64,000 nucleotides of DNA from positions 62,001-126,000 of the forward strand of contig VGYX01000009.1 of NCBI GenBank assembly GCA_016872835.1, given 5' to 3'. Below are positions 27,196 through 35,111 of the stretch, in pieces. Each line of letters begins with the position of its first letter. The stretch's first letter is position 1. The notes beneath the pieces were generated by a model. The model did no database searches. It saw nothing but the letters and a program-made list of their open reading frames with translations, and was not told the DNA's origin. The stretch is from Planctomycetota bacterium (GTDB taxonomy: Bacteria > Planctomycetota > Phycisphaerae > Phycisphaerales > SM1A02). A program made the position numbers and the translations under genes.

Positions 27196-28557
27196 ATGTC
27201 CTGGTCCGGCTCACAAGTTCGACGCGGAATCGCGGCCCTTCCCGGCCTGCGACACTTCCATCCGCGTTCGGTACCGGCGGTGTCGCGACCCGCATACATG
27301 CGCGAGATCCTCAGCTGGGCGTTCCTGCCCCTGTTCCTCGGCGCCGTCGAGGGTGGCGCGCTCGGCGTGGTCGTGAAGAAGGCCTTCGGCGAGTGCGGCG
27401 TCTCGGCGCTTGAGCTGAACCTTGCTGTGGCCGTCGTCAGCGCGGCGCCGAACGTGGCGAACCTTTCCAGCTTCCTGTGGGCTGGCTGGGCGCGTGGCCG
27501 ACGCAAGGTCCCCTTCATCGCCTCGCTGCAGACCGCCACCGCGATCTCCGTGGGACTCATCGCCGCGATGCCGGAAAACCGCTTCGGTCTGTGGGGCCTG
27601 TGCGCGCTGGCCACGCTCGCCCGCACCTCATGGACCGGAGTGATCACGGTGCGCGCCGCGGTCTGGCGCGCCAACTACCCGCGTGAGGCGCGTGCACACA
27701 TCGCGGGCAACATGGCCACAGTGCAGTCGCTCGTGCTCGCGCTCAGCGGATGGATCCTCGGCGTGGGCATGGATCTCTCGCCACGAAGCTTCCATATGAT
27801 CTTCCCCGCGCTCGCGCTGCTGGGCATCGTGGGCAATGTGCTGTGGCGACGCGTGCCCATGCGCGGCGAGGCGCGCTCGCTCCGCGCCGAGACCGAAGAT
27901 GCCGGCACGCGCCGCATCGACGCGGGCTCGATCGTGCGCACGCTGCGAGAGGACCGCCCCTACGCGCACTTCATGCTGTGGATGTGGATCTTCGGCCTCG
28001 GCAACCTCATGATCGGGGCACCCCAGGCGATCGTGCTCGAGGACGAGATGCACGCCACCTACACGCAGGGCATCCTGGCGACCACGGTGATCCCGCTGCT
28101 CGTCATGCCGCTGGCGATCCCGTTCTGGGCGCGTCGGCTCGGTCGGTCGCATGTGGTCGACTTCCGAGCCGTGCACGCGTGGAGTTTCGTGGCCGCCACC
28201 GCCGTGCTGTTCCTCGCGTCATGGTGGCGATCGATGCCGCTCTTCTATCTCGCGGGCGCGCTGCTTGGCGTGGGCTTCGCAGGCGGAAGCCTGGCCTGGA
28301 ACATCGGACACCAGGACTTCGCGCCACCCGAGCGCGACGCGGAGTACATGGCGGTGCATGTCACGCTGAACGGAATCCGGGGCCTGATCGCGCCATTTCT
28401 CGCGGTGGGCCTCTACGAGGGCCTGAAGGCATGGGGCCTGGCCCCGTGGACCTTCTTCGTCTGCACCCTGATCAACGTGGTCGGCGCGTGGGGCTTCGTG
28501 ATGCTCCGCAAGGCCCGCCGCCGGCCCGTCACGACCCTCGTGGCCGCATCGGCCTAG
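27196..28557 (+). CDS. MFS-like membrane transporter 1
   Basis: The 453-residue protein has a soluble N-terminal stretch of about 35 residues and around ten to twelve membrane helices in two halves. The MFS-like loop AGWARGRRKVPFI between helices 2 and 3 and the WRANYPREARAHIAG loop are visible. It is distantly similar to the MFS protein at 33.4 kb. The substrate is unknown. It ends 147 bases before rpsA. Confidence 0.75.
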   Translation: MSWSGSQVRRGIAALPGLRHFHPRSVPAVSRPAYMREILSWAFLPLFLGAVEGGALGVVVKKAFGECGVSALELNLAVAVVSAAPNVANLSSFLWAGWARGRRKVPFIASLQTATAISVGLIAAMPENRFGLWGLCALATLARTSWTGVITVRAAVWRANYPREARAHIAGNMATVQSLVLALSGWILGVGMDLSPRSFHMIFPALALLGIVGNVLWRRVPMRGEARSLRAETEDAGTRRIDAGSIVRTLREDRPYAHFMLWMWIFGLGNLMIGAPQAIVLEDEMHATYTQGILATTVIPLLVMPLAIPFWARRLGRSHVVDFRAVHAWSFVAATAVLFLASWWRSMPLFYLAGALLGVGFAGGSLAWNIGHQDFAPPERDAEYMAVHVTLNGIRGLIAPFLAVGLYEGLKAWGLAPWTFFVCTLINVVGAWGFVMLRKARRRPVTTLVAASA

Positions 28558-28560
28558 GGC

Positions 28561-28589
28561 TTCGGCCGCACCCCGCTTTCGGTTACACT
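28561..28589 (+). promoter_or_regulatory. candidate rpsA promoter
   Basis: TTCGGC (28561-28566), 17-base spacer, TACACT (28584-28589). This gives a leader of about 110 bases that carries two hairpins, unlike the leaderless genes around it. The -35 is weak. Confidence 0.4.
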
Positions 28590-28596
28590 CATCGAC

Positions 28597-28636
28597 CCGG
28601 CGCATCGCGCGCCGGTGCCCGGGCGCGCGTCCGGGC
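28597..28636 (+). promoter_or_regulatory. tandem hairpins in the rpsA leader
   Basis: Hairpin 1: CCGGCGC/GCGCCGG (28597-28603, 28609-28615). Hairpin 2: GCCCGG/CCGGGC (28617-28622, 28631-28636). Both are perfect and sit side by side about 70-110 bases before the rpsA start. In several bacteria S1 represses its own mRNA through leader structure; a similar role here is inference. Confidence 0.5.
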
Positions 28637-28704
28637 GTTCCGAAACCCAGCCGGTCTGACGCACGAGCGACAGCGGCGCATCCACGCACCCCTTCTTCAC
28701 AACC

Positions 28705-30465
28705 ATGGTCAACCACAATCTCATCGAAATGCTGGCCCTCGAGGCCGACGCCGCTGACCGCATGCTTCGCGACGCCTTCGGCGACGCCTCCGACATCAAC
28801 ACGATCCTGGGCGACGAGCTCGCCGCGGTCGGCACCGGCAACATCGTCAAGGGCAAGGTCGTCGCGATCAGCGGCGACTTCGTGATCGTCGACATCCGCG
28901 GCAAGAGCGAGGGCCAGGTCGAGAAGGCCGAGTTCGATGAGGTGGGCGGCGTGGCGGTGGGCGACGAGGTCGAGGTGCTGGTCGAGGAGACCGAGAGCGC
29001 TGATGGTGGCCTCATCCTCAGCAAGCGCAAGGCCGACCGCATCCGCGGCTGGGAGCAGCTGCTGCAGACCCGCAAGGAAGGCGACGTGGTCGAGGGCAAG
29101 GCGCTGCGCAAGATCAAGGGCGGGCTGCTGGTCGACATCGGCGTGCCGGTGTTCCTGCCGGCCAGCCAGGTCGACGTGCGCCGTCCCGGCGACATCGGCG
29201 ACTACATCGGTCGCAACGTGCGCGCCGTCATCCTGAAGATCGACGAGGAGCGCCGCAACATCGTGATCAGTCGCCGCAAGCTGATCGAGGAGGAGCGCGA
29301 GGAAGCCAAGCGCAAGCTGATGGGCTCCGTGAAGGAAGGCGACATCGTGCGCGGCACGGTCACCAACATCGCGGAATTCGGCGCGTTCATCGATCTCGGT
29401 GGCCTCGACGGCCTCCTGCACATCACCGATATGAGCTGGGGCCGGGTGAACCACCCCAGCGAGATCGTGAAGATCGGTGACGAGATCGAGGTGAAGATCC
29501 TCAACATCGACCGCGAGCGCGAGAAGATCGCCCTTGGCCTGAAGCAGAAGGAAGCCAGCCCCTGGGAGGAGATCGAGCAGAAGTACCCGGTCAACGCCCG
29601 CGTGAAGGGCGAGGTCGTCAGCCTCATGAGCTACGGCGCGTTCGTGCGCCTCGAGGACGGCATCGAGGGCCTCGTGCACGTGAGCGAGATGAGCTGGACC
29701 CGCCGCATCAACCACCCCAGCGAGGTCGTGAACGTGGGCGACGGCATCGACGTGGTCATCCTCGAGATCGACAAGGAGAAGCTCGAGATCAGCCTCGGCA
29801 TGAAGCAGACCGAGGTGAACCCGTGGGAGCTCGTCGCCGAGAAGTACCCGCCGGGCACCATCATCGAGGGCAAGGTGCGCAACCTGGCCAACTACGGCGC
29901 GTTCGTCGAGATCGAGCCGGGCATCGACGGCCTGCTGCACGTCAGCGACATCAGCTGGACCAAGAAGGTCGCCCACCCGAACGAGGTGTTCAAGAAGGGC
30001 GACGCGGTCAGGTGCGTGGTGCTCGACGTGGACCGCGAGAAGCAGCGCGTCGGCCTCGGCACCAAGCAGCTGAGCGAGGATCCGTGGGTCGAGGCGATCC
30101 CGGGCGCGTATCGCCCCGGCATGATCGTGAAGGGCCACATCACGAAGATCACCAACTTCGGCGTGTTCGTCGAGCTGGAAGAGGGCCTCGAGGGCCTGCT
30201 CCACATCAGCGAGCTCAGCGACCAGAAGATCGAGAACCCGCTCGACGTGGTGAAGCCAGGCCAGGAGGTCGACGTGAAGATCCTTCGCGTCGACACCTCG
30301 GACCGCAAGATCGGCCTCAGCCTCAAGCGCGCCCAGTGGGGTGCGGGTGGGGTGGGCGAGCGCGAGGCGGCTCCGGCCGACGAGTTCCCGCGCATCAAGC
30401 AGGCGCCGACTCGCGGCGGCATGGACGATCACGGCGCGCTGGGCACCGACAAGATCAAGTTCTGA
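28705..30465 (+). CDS. rpsA: 30S ribosomal protein S1
   Basis: The 586-residue protein contains six S1 (OB-fold) RNA-binding domains in series. The first two, at about 30-185, are the divergent ribosome-docking type. The last four follow the canonical pattern GxVxxIxxFGAFVxL-x-GLLHISxMSW and are separated by SPW/NPW/DPW linkers. S1 helps bind and unfold mRNA on the small subunit. The acidic N-terminal segment fits the family. It lies between a structured leader and a strong terminator, so it is a single-gene transcript. Confidence 0.96.
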   Translation: MVNHNLIEMLALEADAADRMLRDAFGDASDINTILGDELAAVGTGNIVKGKVVAISGDFVIVDIRGKSEGQVEKAEFDEVGGVAVGDEVEVLVEETESADGGLILSKRKADRIRGWEQLLQTRKEGDVVEGKALRKIKGGLLVDIGVPVFLPASQVDVRRPGDIGDYIGRNVRAVILKIDEERRNIVISRRKLIEEEREEAKRKLMGSVKEGDIVRGTVTNIAEFGAFIDLGGLDGLLHITDMSWGRVNHPSEIVKIGDEIEVKILNIDREREKIALGLKQKEASPWEEIEQKYPVNARVKGEVVSLMSYGAFVRLEDGIEGLVHVSEMSWTRRINHPSEVVNVGDGIDVVILEIDKEKLEISLGMKQTEVNPWELVAEKYPPGTIIEGKVRNLANYGAFVEIEPGIDGLLHVSDISWTKKVAHPNEVFKKGDAVRCVVLDVDREKQRVGLGTKQLSEDPWVEAIPGAYRPGMIVKGHITKITNFGVFVELEEGLEGLLHISELSDQKIENPLDVVKPGQEVDVKILRVDTSDRKIGLSLKRAQWGAGGVGEREAAPADEFPRIKQAPTRGGMDDHGALGTDKIKF

Positions 30466-30491
30466 TCTGGTCCTGATCCTTGAAAACGCAT

Positions 30492-30525
30492 GCGGCCCCG
30501 GCATCTCGCCGGGGCCGCTTTGCTT
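30492..30525 (+). terminator. intrinsic terminator after rpsA
   Basis: A perfect 10-bp stem, GCGGCCCCGG (30492-30501) with CCGGGGCCGC (30509-30518), is followed by TTTGCTT. The remainder of the 296-base gap up to 30762 shows no gene. Confidence 0.9.
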
Positions 30526-30749
30526 CACGAACCTCGCGGGGGGCCTGGGAACGAAGGCCCCCCGCACACGAAGGGACATGACGCGCCGGGGATTCAGCAG
30601 AGCGCGATGAAACCGATCAACGCCAGGCTGAGGAGCCGACGATGGTGGTCTTCAGGGCTCAGGAATCGCAGCACGGACTGCATCATGTCTCTTCGCAGTT
30701 GCCTTGTCGGAGCCGCCCCGTTCCAACGCGGAACGACGGCGGCTCCGGC

Positions 30750-30755
30750 TACGCT
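30750..30755 (+). promoter_or_regulatory. -10-like TACGCT, 6 bases before the AMMECR1-like gene
   Basis: TACGCT ends 6 bases before the ATG at 30762 and supports that start over the earlier in-frame ATG at 30642. Confidence 0.4.
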
Positions 30756-30761
30756 GCCACC

Positions 30762-32543
30762 ATGCCCCGAAACTGGCGCCTGTCCAGCGTGCTGGTCATC
30801 TTCCTCGCCGGATTTTCGCAGTCACCCACCGACCGGCCCTCGCTCTCGGACGCGCAGGCGTGGTTTCAGGCGTGCCGGACGTGGCTGGATGCGCAGGATG
30901 GAACCCAGCGCGAAAACCCCTCGAAATCGCCGATGTCGGAGCCTGCGGGATCCGCCGCCGAGATGCGATTTTCGGCGGTCGGGGTGATCCTTCGCCTCGA
31001 CGGTCGACTCGTGGGAGAGGCCTGGCGACGAGGTCCGGGAACGGCCGCCATCGAAGGCGCGCTTTCGGAGGCCTTCGGCGAGTCGCGCGCCGATCGGCGG
31101 ATCGCGGCGCTGCCGGCGGAACTGCGCGCGCAACTTGGTTCGCGCCTGGCGTTGGAACTGGAGTTCGCGGGAGAACCGCAGCCGCTGGTCGGCGACCGAC
31201 TCGACCTGATGGCCGCGCGCATCGAGCCTGCGCTGGACGCCTTCGCGATCCGCAACGGTGATCGCTGGGTCTTCGCGCTGCCCTGCTCCATCCAGACCCA
31301 CAGCCAATCGGCGTTCATGAACTATCTCGCCCTCACGCTCGCACGCGACGTCGGGCTGGATCCGGCTGCGTCGAAGGATCTGAAGTTGCCGGACGGCGCG
31401 GCTGCCTATCGCTGCGCGACGCGTCGTCTGGCCCAGCGCACGGCGAACGCCCCGCCCTTCGAGTCGATTCGAGGGCGTCAAGTCGTCTCCGCCTCGTCCG
31501 TCGATGGCGCACGCGTGCAGCGCATGGCGACGGAACTCGCCACGCATCTTGTCCAGCGCTGGCCATCGATGGATGGACTGCCCGCGGAAAGTGCCGACGC
31601 GCTCCGCGCGCTGGGTCCCCGTGCGCTCTATCAGCCCGCGAAGAACGCATGGCCCGAGCCCGTCTCGCCACCGGCCGATCAGGCTCTTGCCGCGCTTGCG
31701 CTGGCGGAGTTCTCCAACAGCGTGTGGGCCGGTGCCGAGGATCGAGCGCAGGCCCGAGGCAACGCGATCGCCACGCTCGAGTCGCTGCGTCGCGTACGTG
31801 ACGGCGAGACGGATCCGGTGTCGGACGCTTCCGCTTGCGCCGCAGCATGGCTTGCGGCCGCGTCACTCGACCGCTCGGATGCGGCGTGGACCGACGAGGG
31901 CATGCGCACCTGGGTTCGCGGCATCGCCGACTCGCTTCGGACGGGCCCCGCGAGCACAAGCAAGCCCTCGCCCACCACCGCGGCGATGGCGTGGGCCGTG
32001 CTTGGAGAGTCGATGCCCGAGGCATGGCGCACGATCGCCTGGGATCCTGCCGTGCCGGAGCGCGTGGTCACCGCGACACCGTGGATCGCGCCCGCAAGCC
32101 GCGTGCCCGCGCTGGACATCGCGGCGGCCTGGACTCGAACGCTTCCACCACTGACGGACTCGCAGTTCGTGGCACGCATCGATGGTGCCTCGGCAGAAGA
32201 CCTCGACGGCGGCTGGCCCGCCGGCAGCCAGTCGCCGTGGCCGCAGGCCCAGTCCGCACGTGCCGCGCTTGGACTCGCCACGGCGCTTCAGCGCAAGGAA
32301 TGGATCGATCCAAACGCGCGCGCGAAGGCGATCGAATGCCTTCGTCAGGCGATGCGATTCCTTGTCCAACTGCAAGCCGACGATGACGCATGTCACGCCT
32401 TCCGCGATCCTGCGCGCGCACGCGGCGGGATCCGCACCTCGTGCTGGGACAGCGAGCAACCGATCGCCGCGTCCGCCTACGCGCTTCTCGCGGCCGTTCG
32501 TGCCGCGGACGCGCTGGATGGATCGGCCACTCCTGCGCCGTAA
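30762..32543 (+). CDS. secreted protein: AMMECR1-like domain plus helical toroid-like domain
   Basis: The 593-residue protein has a signal peptide (LSSVLVIFLAGFSQS). Residues of about 65-225 follow the AMMECR1 pattern: GVILRLDGRLVGEAW (AMMECR1 proteins have xVTLxxxGxLRGCIG), a helix with EAFGESRADRR, later GDRWVFALPCSIQT and a closing ARDVGLDP-type helix with AAYRC. The Cys of the family RGC motif is replaced. The remaining 370 residues are Ala/Trp-rich helices ending in CLRQAMRFLVQLQADD and AASAYALLAAVRAAD, which resemble the alpha/alpha toroids of terpene-cyclase-like proteins. Both domain calls are by eye and tentative. The stop TAA is part of the hexamer before the next gene. Confidence 0.5.
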   Translation: MPRNWRLSSVLVIFLAGFSQSPTDRPSLSDAQAWFQACRTWLDAQDGTQRENPSKSPMSEPAGSAAEMRFSAVGVILRLDGRLVGEAWRRGPGTAAIEGALSEAFGESRADRRIAALPAELRAQLGSRLALELEFAGEPQPLVGDRLDLMAARIEPALDAFAIRNGDRWVFALPCSIQTHSQSAFMNYLALTLARDVGLDPAASKDLKLPDGAAAYRCATRRLAQRTANAPPFESIRGRQVVSASSVDGARVQRMATELATHLVQRWPSMDGLPAESADALRALGPRALYQPAKNAWPEPVSPPADQALAALALAEFSNSVWAGAEDRAQARGNAIATLESLRRVRDGETDPVSDASACAAAWLAAASLDRSDAAWTDEGMRTWVRGIADSLRTGPASTSKPSPTTAAMAWAVLGESMPEAWRTIAWDPAVPERVVTATPWIAPASRVPALDIAAAWTRTLPPLTDSQFVARIDGASAEDLDGGWPAGSQSPWPQAQSARAALGLATALQRKEWIDPNARAKAIECLRQAMRFLVQLQADDDACHAFRDPARARGGIRTSCWDSEQPIAASAYALLAAVRAADALDGSATPAP

Positions 32544-32546
32544 CAT
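32541..32546 (+). promoter_or_regulatory. -10-like TAACAT, 6 bases before the secretin-like gene
   Basis: TAACAT ends 6 bases before the ATG at 32553; its TAA is the stop codon of the upstream gene. Confidence 0.35.
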
Positions 32547-32552
32547 GCGTGC

Positions 32553-33425
32553 ATGTGGTGCGCTTGTGCCGGCCTTCCTGTTCTGCTTGTCACCTGTGCC
32601 AGCCTGGCGCAGGCGCCGATCGTTGACGCCGTGAAGAGCGGTTCCAGCGGCACGATCGGCGCGGTGGCGGAGCGCCAGGCGCCGCTGGCCGATCCCGGCG
32701 ATCCCGTGATCCAGATGGAGCGCACGCCCGGCCCGGATCTTCGGAAGGAGCGCTCGCTGCGCGACGCGCTGAGCGAGATCGGTCGCAAGGCCAACGTTCC
32801 TGTGACCGGCCTGTGGCGCAAGGGCGACAGCGGACCCGGCCTTGATCCGGACCGCGTGATCGTGATGGAGGTGCCACCAACGACCTGTGCAGACGCGCTG
32901 CACGCGATTGCGGACGCCCTCTCGCGTGAGGGCGAGCCCGTCAGCTGGCAACAGGCGCGTGTCGGCATCGAGTTCGGGCCACGCTCCCTGCTGTGGCGCC
33001 CCTCGGCGATGCGCGTGAAGGTCTACGACGTGAGTGATCTGCTTCTGTACAAGCCAGCATTCGTGTCGGCCGGCGTGCCTGCGCCAAGCGGTGGCGGCGG
33101 CGCGGGAGGCGGCACGGGCGGCGGCTCCGGCGTGGGTGGCGGCTCTGGAGGAGGAGGCAATGGTGGAGGCGGGAGTTCCAACGTGGTCGACGAAGCGGCT
33201 GCGATCCGGCGTGCGGCCGCGCGCGACGACCTGATCACGCTGATCCAGCTCACGGTGGAACCCGAGGCCTGGGAGTCGCGCGGCGGACCCTGCACGATCA
33301 CGCACAACCAGGCCCTCATCGTGGTGCGCGCACCCGACTTCGTGCATCGGCAGATCGAGTCACCACGAGCACGCCCGCGATCCAAGCCACCCGCTGCGCC
33401 TGCGTCAGGCAGTTCCAAGCCTTGA
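32553..33425 (+). CDS. secreted protein with secretin-type domains and Gly-rich linker
   Basis: The 290-residue protein has a signal sequence ending around ASLAQ and a first domain with RDALSEIGRKANVPV, like the STN/N0 domains of secretins and TonB receptors. A strand MRVKVYDVSDLL is followed by a pure Gly/Ser linker (about 179-209). The last domain reads LITLIQLTVEPEAW ... ALIVVRAPDFVHRQI. The YDVSDLL and LIQxTVxPExW pairing is common in planctomycete secretin-related proteins, but there is no beta-barrel domain here. The role is unknown. It overlaps the MFS gene by TTGA. Confidence 0.55.
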   Translation: MWCACAGLPVLLVTCASLAQAPIVDAVKSGSSGTIGAVAERQAPLADPGDPVIQMERTPGPDLRKERSLRDALSEIGRKANVPVTGLWRKGDSGPGLDPDRVIVMEVPPTTCADALHAIADALSREGEPVSWQQARVGIEFGPRSLLWRPSAMRVKVYDVSDLLLYKPAFVSAGVPAPSGGGGAGGGTGGGSGVGGGSGGGGNGGGGSSNVVDEAAAIRRAAARDDLITLIQLTVEPEAWESRGGPCTITHNQALIVVRAPDFVHRQIESPRARPRSKPPAAPASGSSKP

Positions 33426-34681
33426 GCGAGGGTGGCAGTCAACCGCCCGCATCGCCGTCGACGAACCTGCGACGCGACCTGAACGCCTGCACTGGCGACG
33501 GTGCCACCTATTGCGTGATGGTCGGCGCGTGCGAAGGCAACTTCGGCGCATTCGCGCTTGCGCTCGGCAAGGGAAGCGTGCTCGGGGGCCTTGCCGCCAC
33601 GGTGCCCAACCTGCTTGGATCGCTGCTGCAGCTCATCTCTCCCATCGGTCTTCGCTGGCTCGGTTCGCCGCGTCGATGGATCCAAGGCTGCGCCGCGCTG
33701 CAAAGCACATCATTGCTGGCGATGGCCGCCGGCGCCTGGCATGGCTCCATGCCGACCTGGCTGGTGTTCGGTTGCATCGCCCTCTACTGGGCGAGCGCGC
33801 TCGGTGCCGGTCCTGCGTGGAATACCTGGGTCGCCCGCCTCTTTCCACCGCGACTGCGGACGCCGTACTTCGCGGCGCGCAGCCGCTTCTGCAACATCGT
33901 GCAGCTCGTCAGCATGCTGGTGGCTGGCTGGATCCTTCGCGAAGGCGAGGCGGGTGGATGGCCGATGCGATCGTTCGCGGTGGTGCTCGCCTGCGCGGCG
34001 CTCGCCCGGATCTCGAGCATTCCCTTCCTGCAGGCCCAGGGCGACGTGCGTCTGGAGCCCCACGACGTGCTGCGCGTGGCCTGGCGGAGTCTGCCGCGAC
34101 GCCTCGTGCATGGCGACCTTCGGGTCATGCTGTTTCTGGTGTGCCTGCAGGGTGCGCTGCAGAGTGGTGGCCCGTTCATCACCCCATGGCTGCGCGAGCA
34201 TCTGAAGATGGACATGTGGCGATTCACGGTGTGCGTGGCCATGGTCTTCGTGGCACGAAGCGTCGCCATGCCCGTCGCGGGACGACTCATCCATCGTCTT
34301 GGCACATCACGTGCCATGTCGATGGGCGCACTCGGCGCCGCGATCGCGATGCTGTTCCTTCCGGTCTCCACGCACCTCGCGTGGATCCTGTTCATCCAGG
34401 CGCTGGCCGGAGCCTCGCTCGCGTGCGTGGATCTGGCCGGATTCCTGCTGATGCTCGAGACGCTTGATCATCGTGAACGCACCTCGCTCATGAGCACCTA
34501 CATGCTCCTCACCTGCGTGGCGCAGGTCGCGGGATCGCTGCTGGGCGCCGGGCTGCTCAGCTGGCTCGGCACGAGCGCGACCGCCTACGCGTGGATCTTC
34601 GTGCTCTCGGGCGCATTGCGCGTGTTCGTGCTGCTGGTGAGACCGGCGCGCACCCCAGTGCGTGCGACGGTCGTCTCCTAG
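33422..34681 (+). CDS. MFS-like membrane transporter 2
   Basis: The 419-residue protein has about twelve hydrophobic segments. Features include the charged loop GLRWLGSPRRWIQG after helix 2, WARLFPPRLRTPYFAARSR in the middle of the first half, and GRLIHRLGTSRAMSMG in the second half. It shows distant similarity to the MFS protein at 27.2 kb on the other side of rpsA. The start is TTG overlapping the previous stop (TTGA); no other start fits the reading frame there. The substrate is unknown. Confidence 0.75.
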   Translation: MSEGGSQPPASPSTNLRRDLNACTGDGATYCVMVGACEGNFGAFALALGKGSVLGGLAATVPNLLGSLLQLISPIGLRWLGSPRRWIQGCAALQSTSLLAMAAGAWHGSMPTWLVFGCIALYWASALGAGPAWNTWVARLFPPRLRTPYFAARSRFCNIVQLVSMLVAGWILREGEAGGWPMRSFAVVLACAALARISSIPFLQAQGDVRLEPHDVLRVAWRSLPRRLVHGDLRVMLFLVCLQGALQSGGPFITPWLREHLKMDMWRFTVCVAMVFVARSVAMPVAGRLIHRLGTSRAMSMGALGAAIAMLFLPVSTHLAWILFIQALAGASLACVDLAGFLLMLETLDHRERTSLMSTYMLLTCVAQVAGSLLGAGLLSWLGTSATAYAWIFVLSGALRVFVLLVRPARTPVRATVVS

Positions 34682-34747
34682 ACCGCGTGCTTGGCATCGG
34701 CATCGCCGCCCATGGCACGGTTTTCAGGGCTGGCTCATTGGAGGTGA

Positions 34748-34778
34748 GGGCACGGTCGAGGTTTGGGAGCCCGTGCCC
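34748..34778 (+). promoter_or_regulatory. hairpin before the small gene at 34.8 kb
   Basis: A perfect 8-bp stem, GGGCACGG (34748-34755) with CCGTGCCC (34771-34778), has a 15-base loop and no T-run. It sits between the MFS gene and the next start; terminator or operator is undecided. Confidence 0.4.
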
Positions 34779-34787
34779 GATTCACCC

Positions 34788-34793
34788 TAACCT
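34788..34793 (+). promoter_or_regulatory. -10-like TAACCT, 6 bases before the small gene
   Basis: TAACCT ends 6 bases before the ATG at 34800. Confidence 0.45.
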
Positions 34794-34799
34794 GCCCCA

Positions 34800-35111
34800 A
34801 TGGCGCCCCCCATCGAGATCCTGACGGAAACGGAGATCGAGCGTGGCTGGCGTTTCACGGCGCAGGCCATGCAGGCCGATGGATCACTGCTGGCGCTCAC
34901 GCTGGAACTCGCGTGGGCCGACTACGACCACTGGTGTCCCGATGGAAGCGCACCACCTGCCGCGGTGGCCGAGAGCGCGATCCGATGGATCCTTGAACAT
35001 CGCGGTGACCGCACGTTGCCCGCGCGCCTTGACGCGAGCCACGCGCGCCGACTGCACCCCGATGCCGATCGCGCGATCCGCGCCTCGCTCAGCCCTCTCG
35101 ACCGGCCATGA
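34800..35111 (+). CDS. small hypothetical protein
   Basis: The 103-residue soluble protein was not recognised. It begins EILTETEIERGWRF, which reads as a beta-alpha element, contains WADYDHWCPDG and ends in a helix ILEHRGDRTLPARLD. Coding is supported by codon pattern and by the leaderless-type hexamer before the ATG. Its last 23 bases overlap the end of the convergent histidine-kinase gene. Confidence 0.6.
   Translation: MAPPIEILTETEIERGWRFTAQAMQADGSLLALTLELAWADYDHWCPDGSAPPAAVAESAIRWILEHRGDRTLPARLDASHARRLHPDADRAIRASLSPLDRP

Noticed and set aside
27196-34681. The two MFS genes on either side of rpsA as a recent duplication
   Set aside because: Similarity is only general, in helix pattern and the loop after helix 2, with different lengths and starts. 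This fits old paralogues, not a local duplication.
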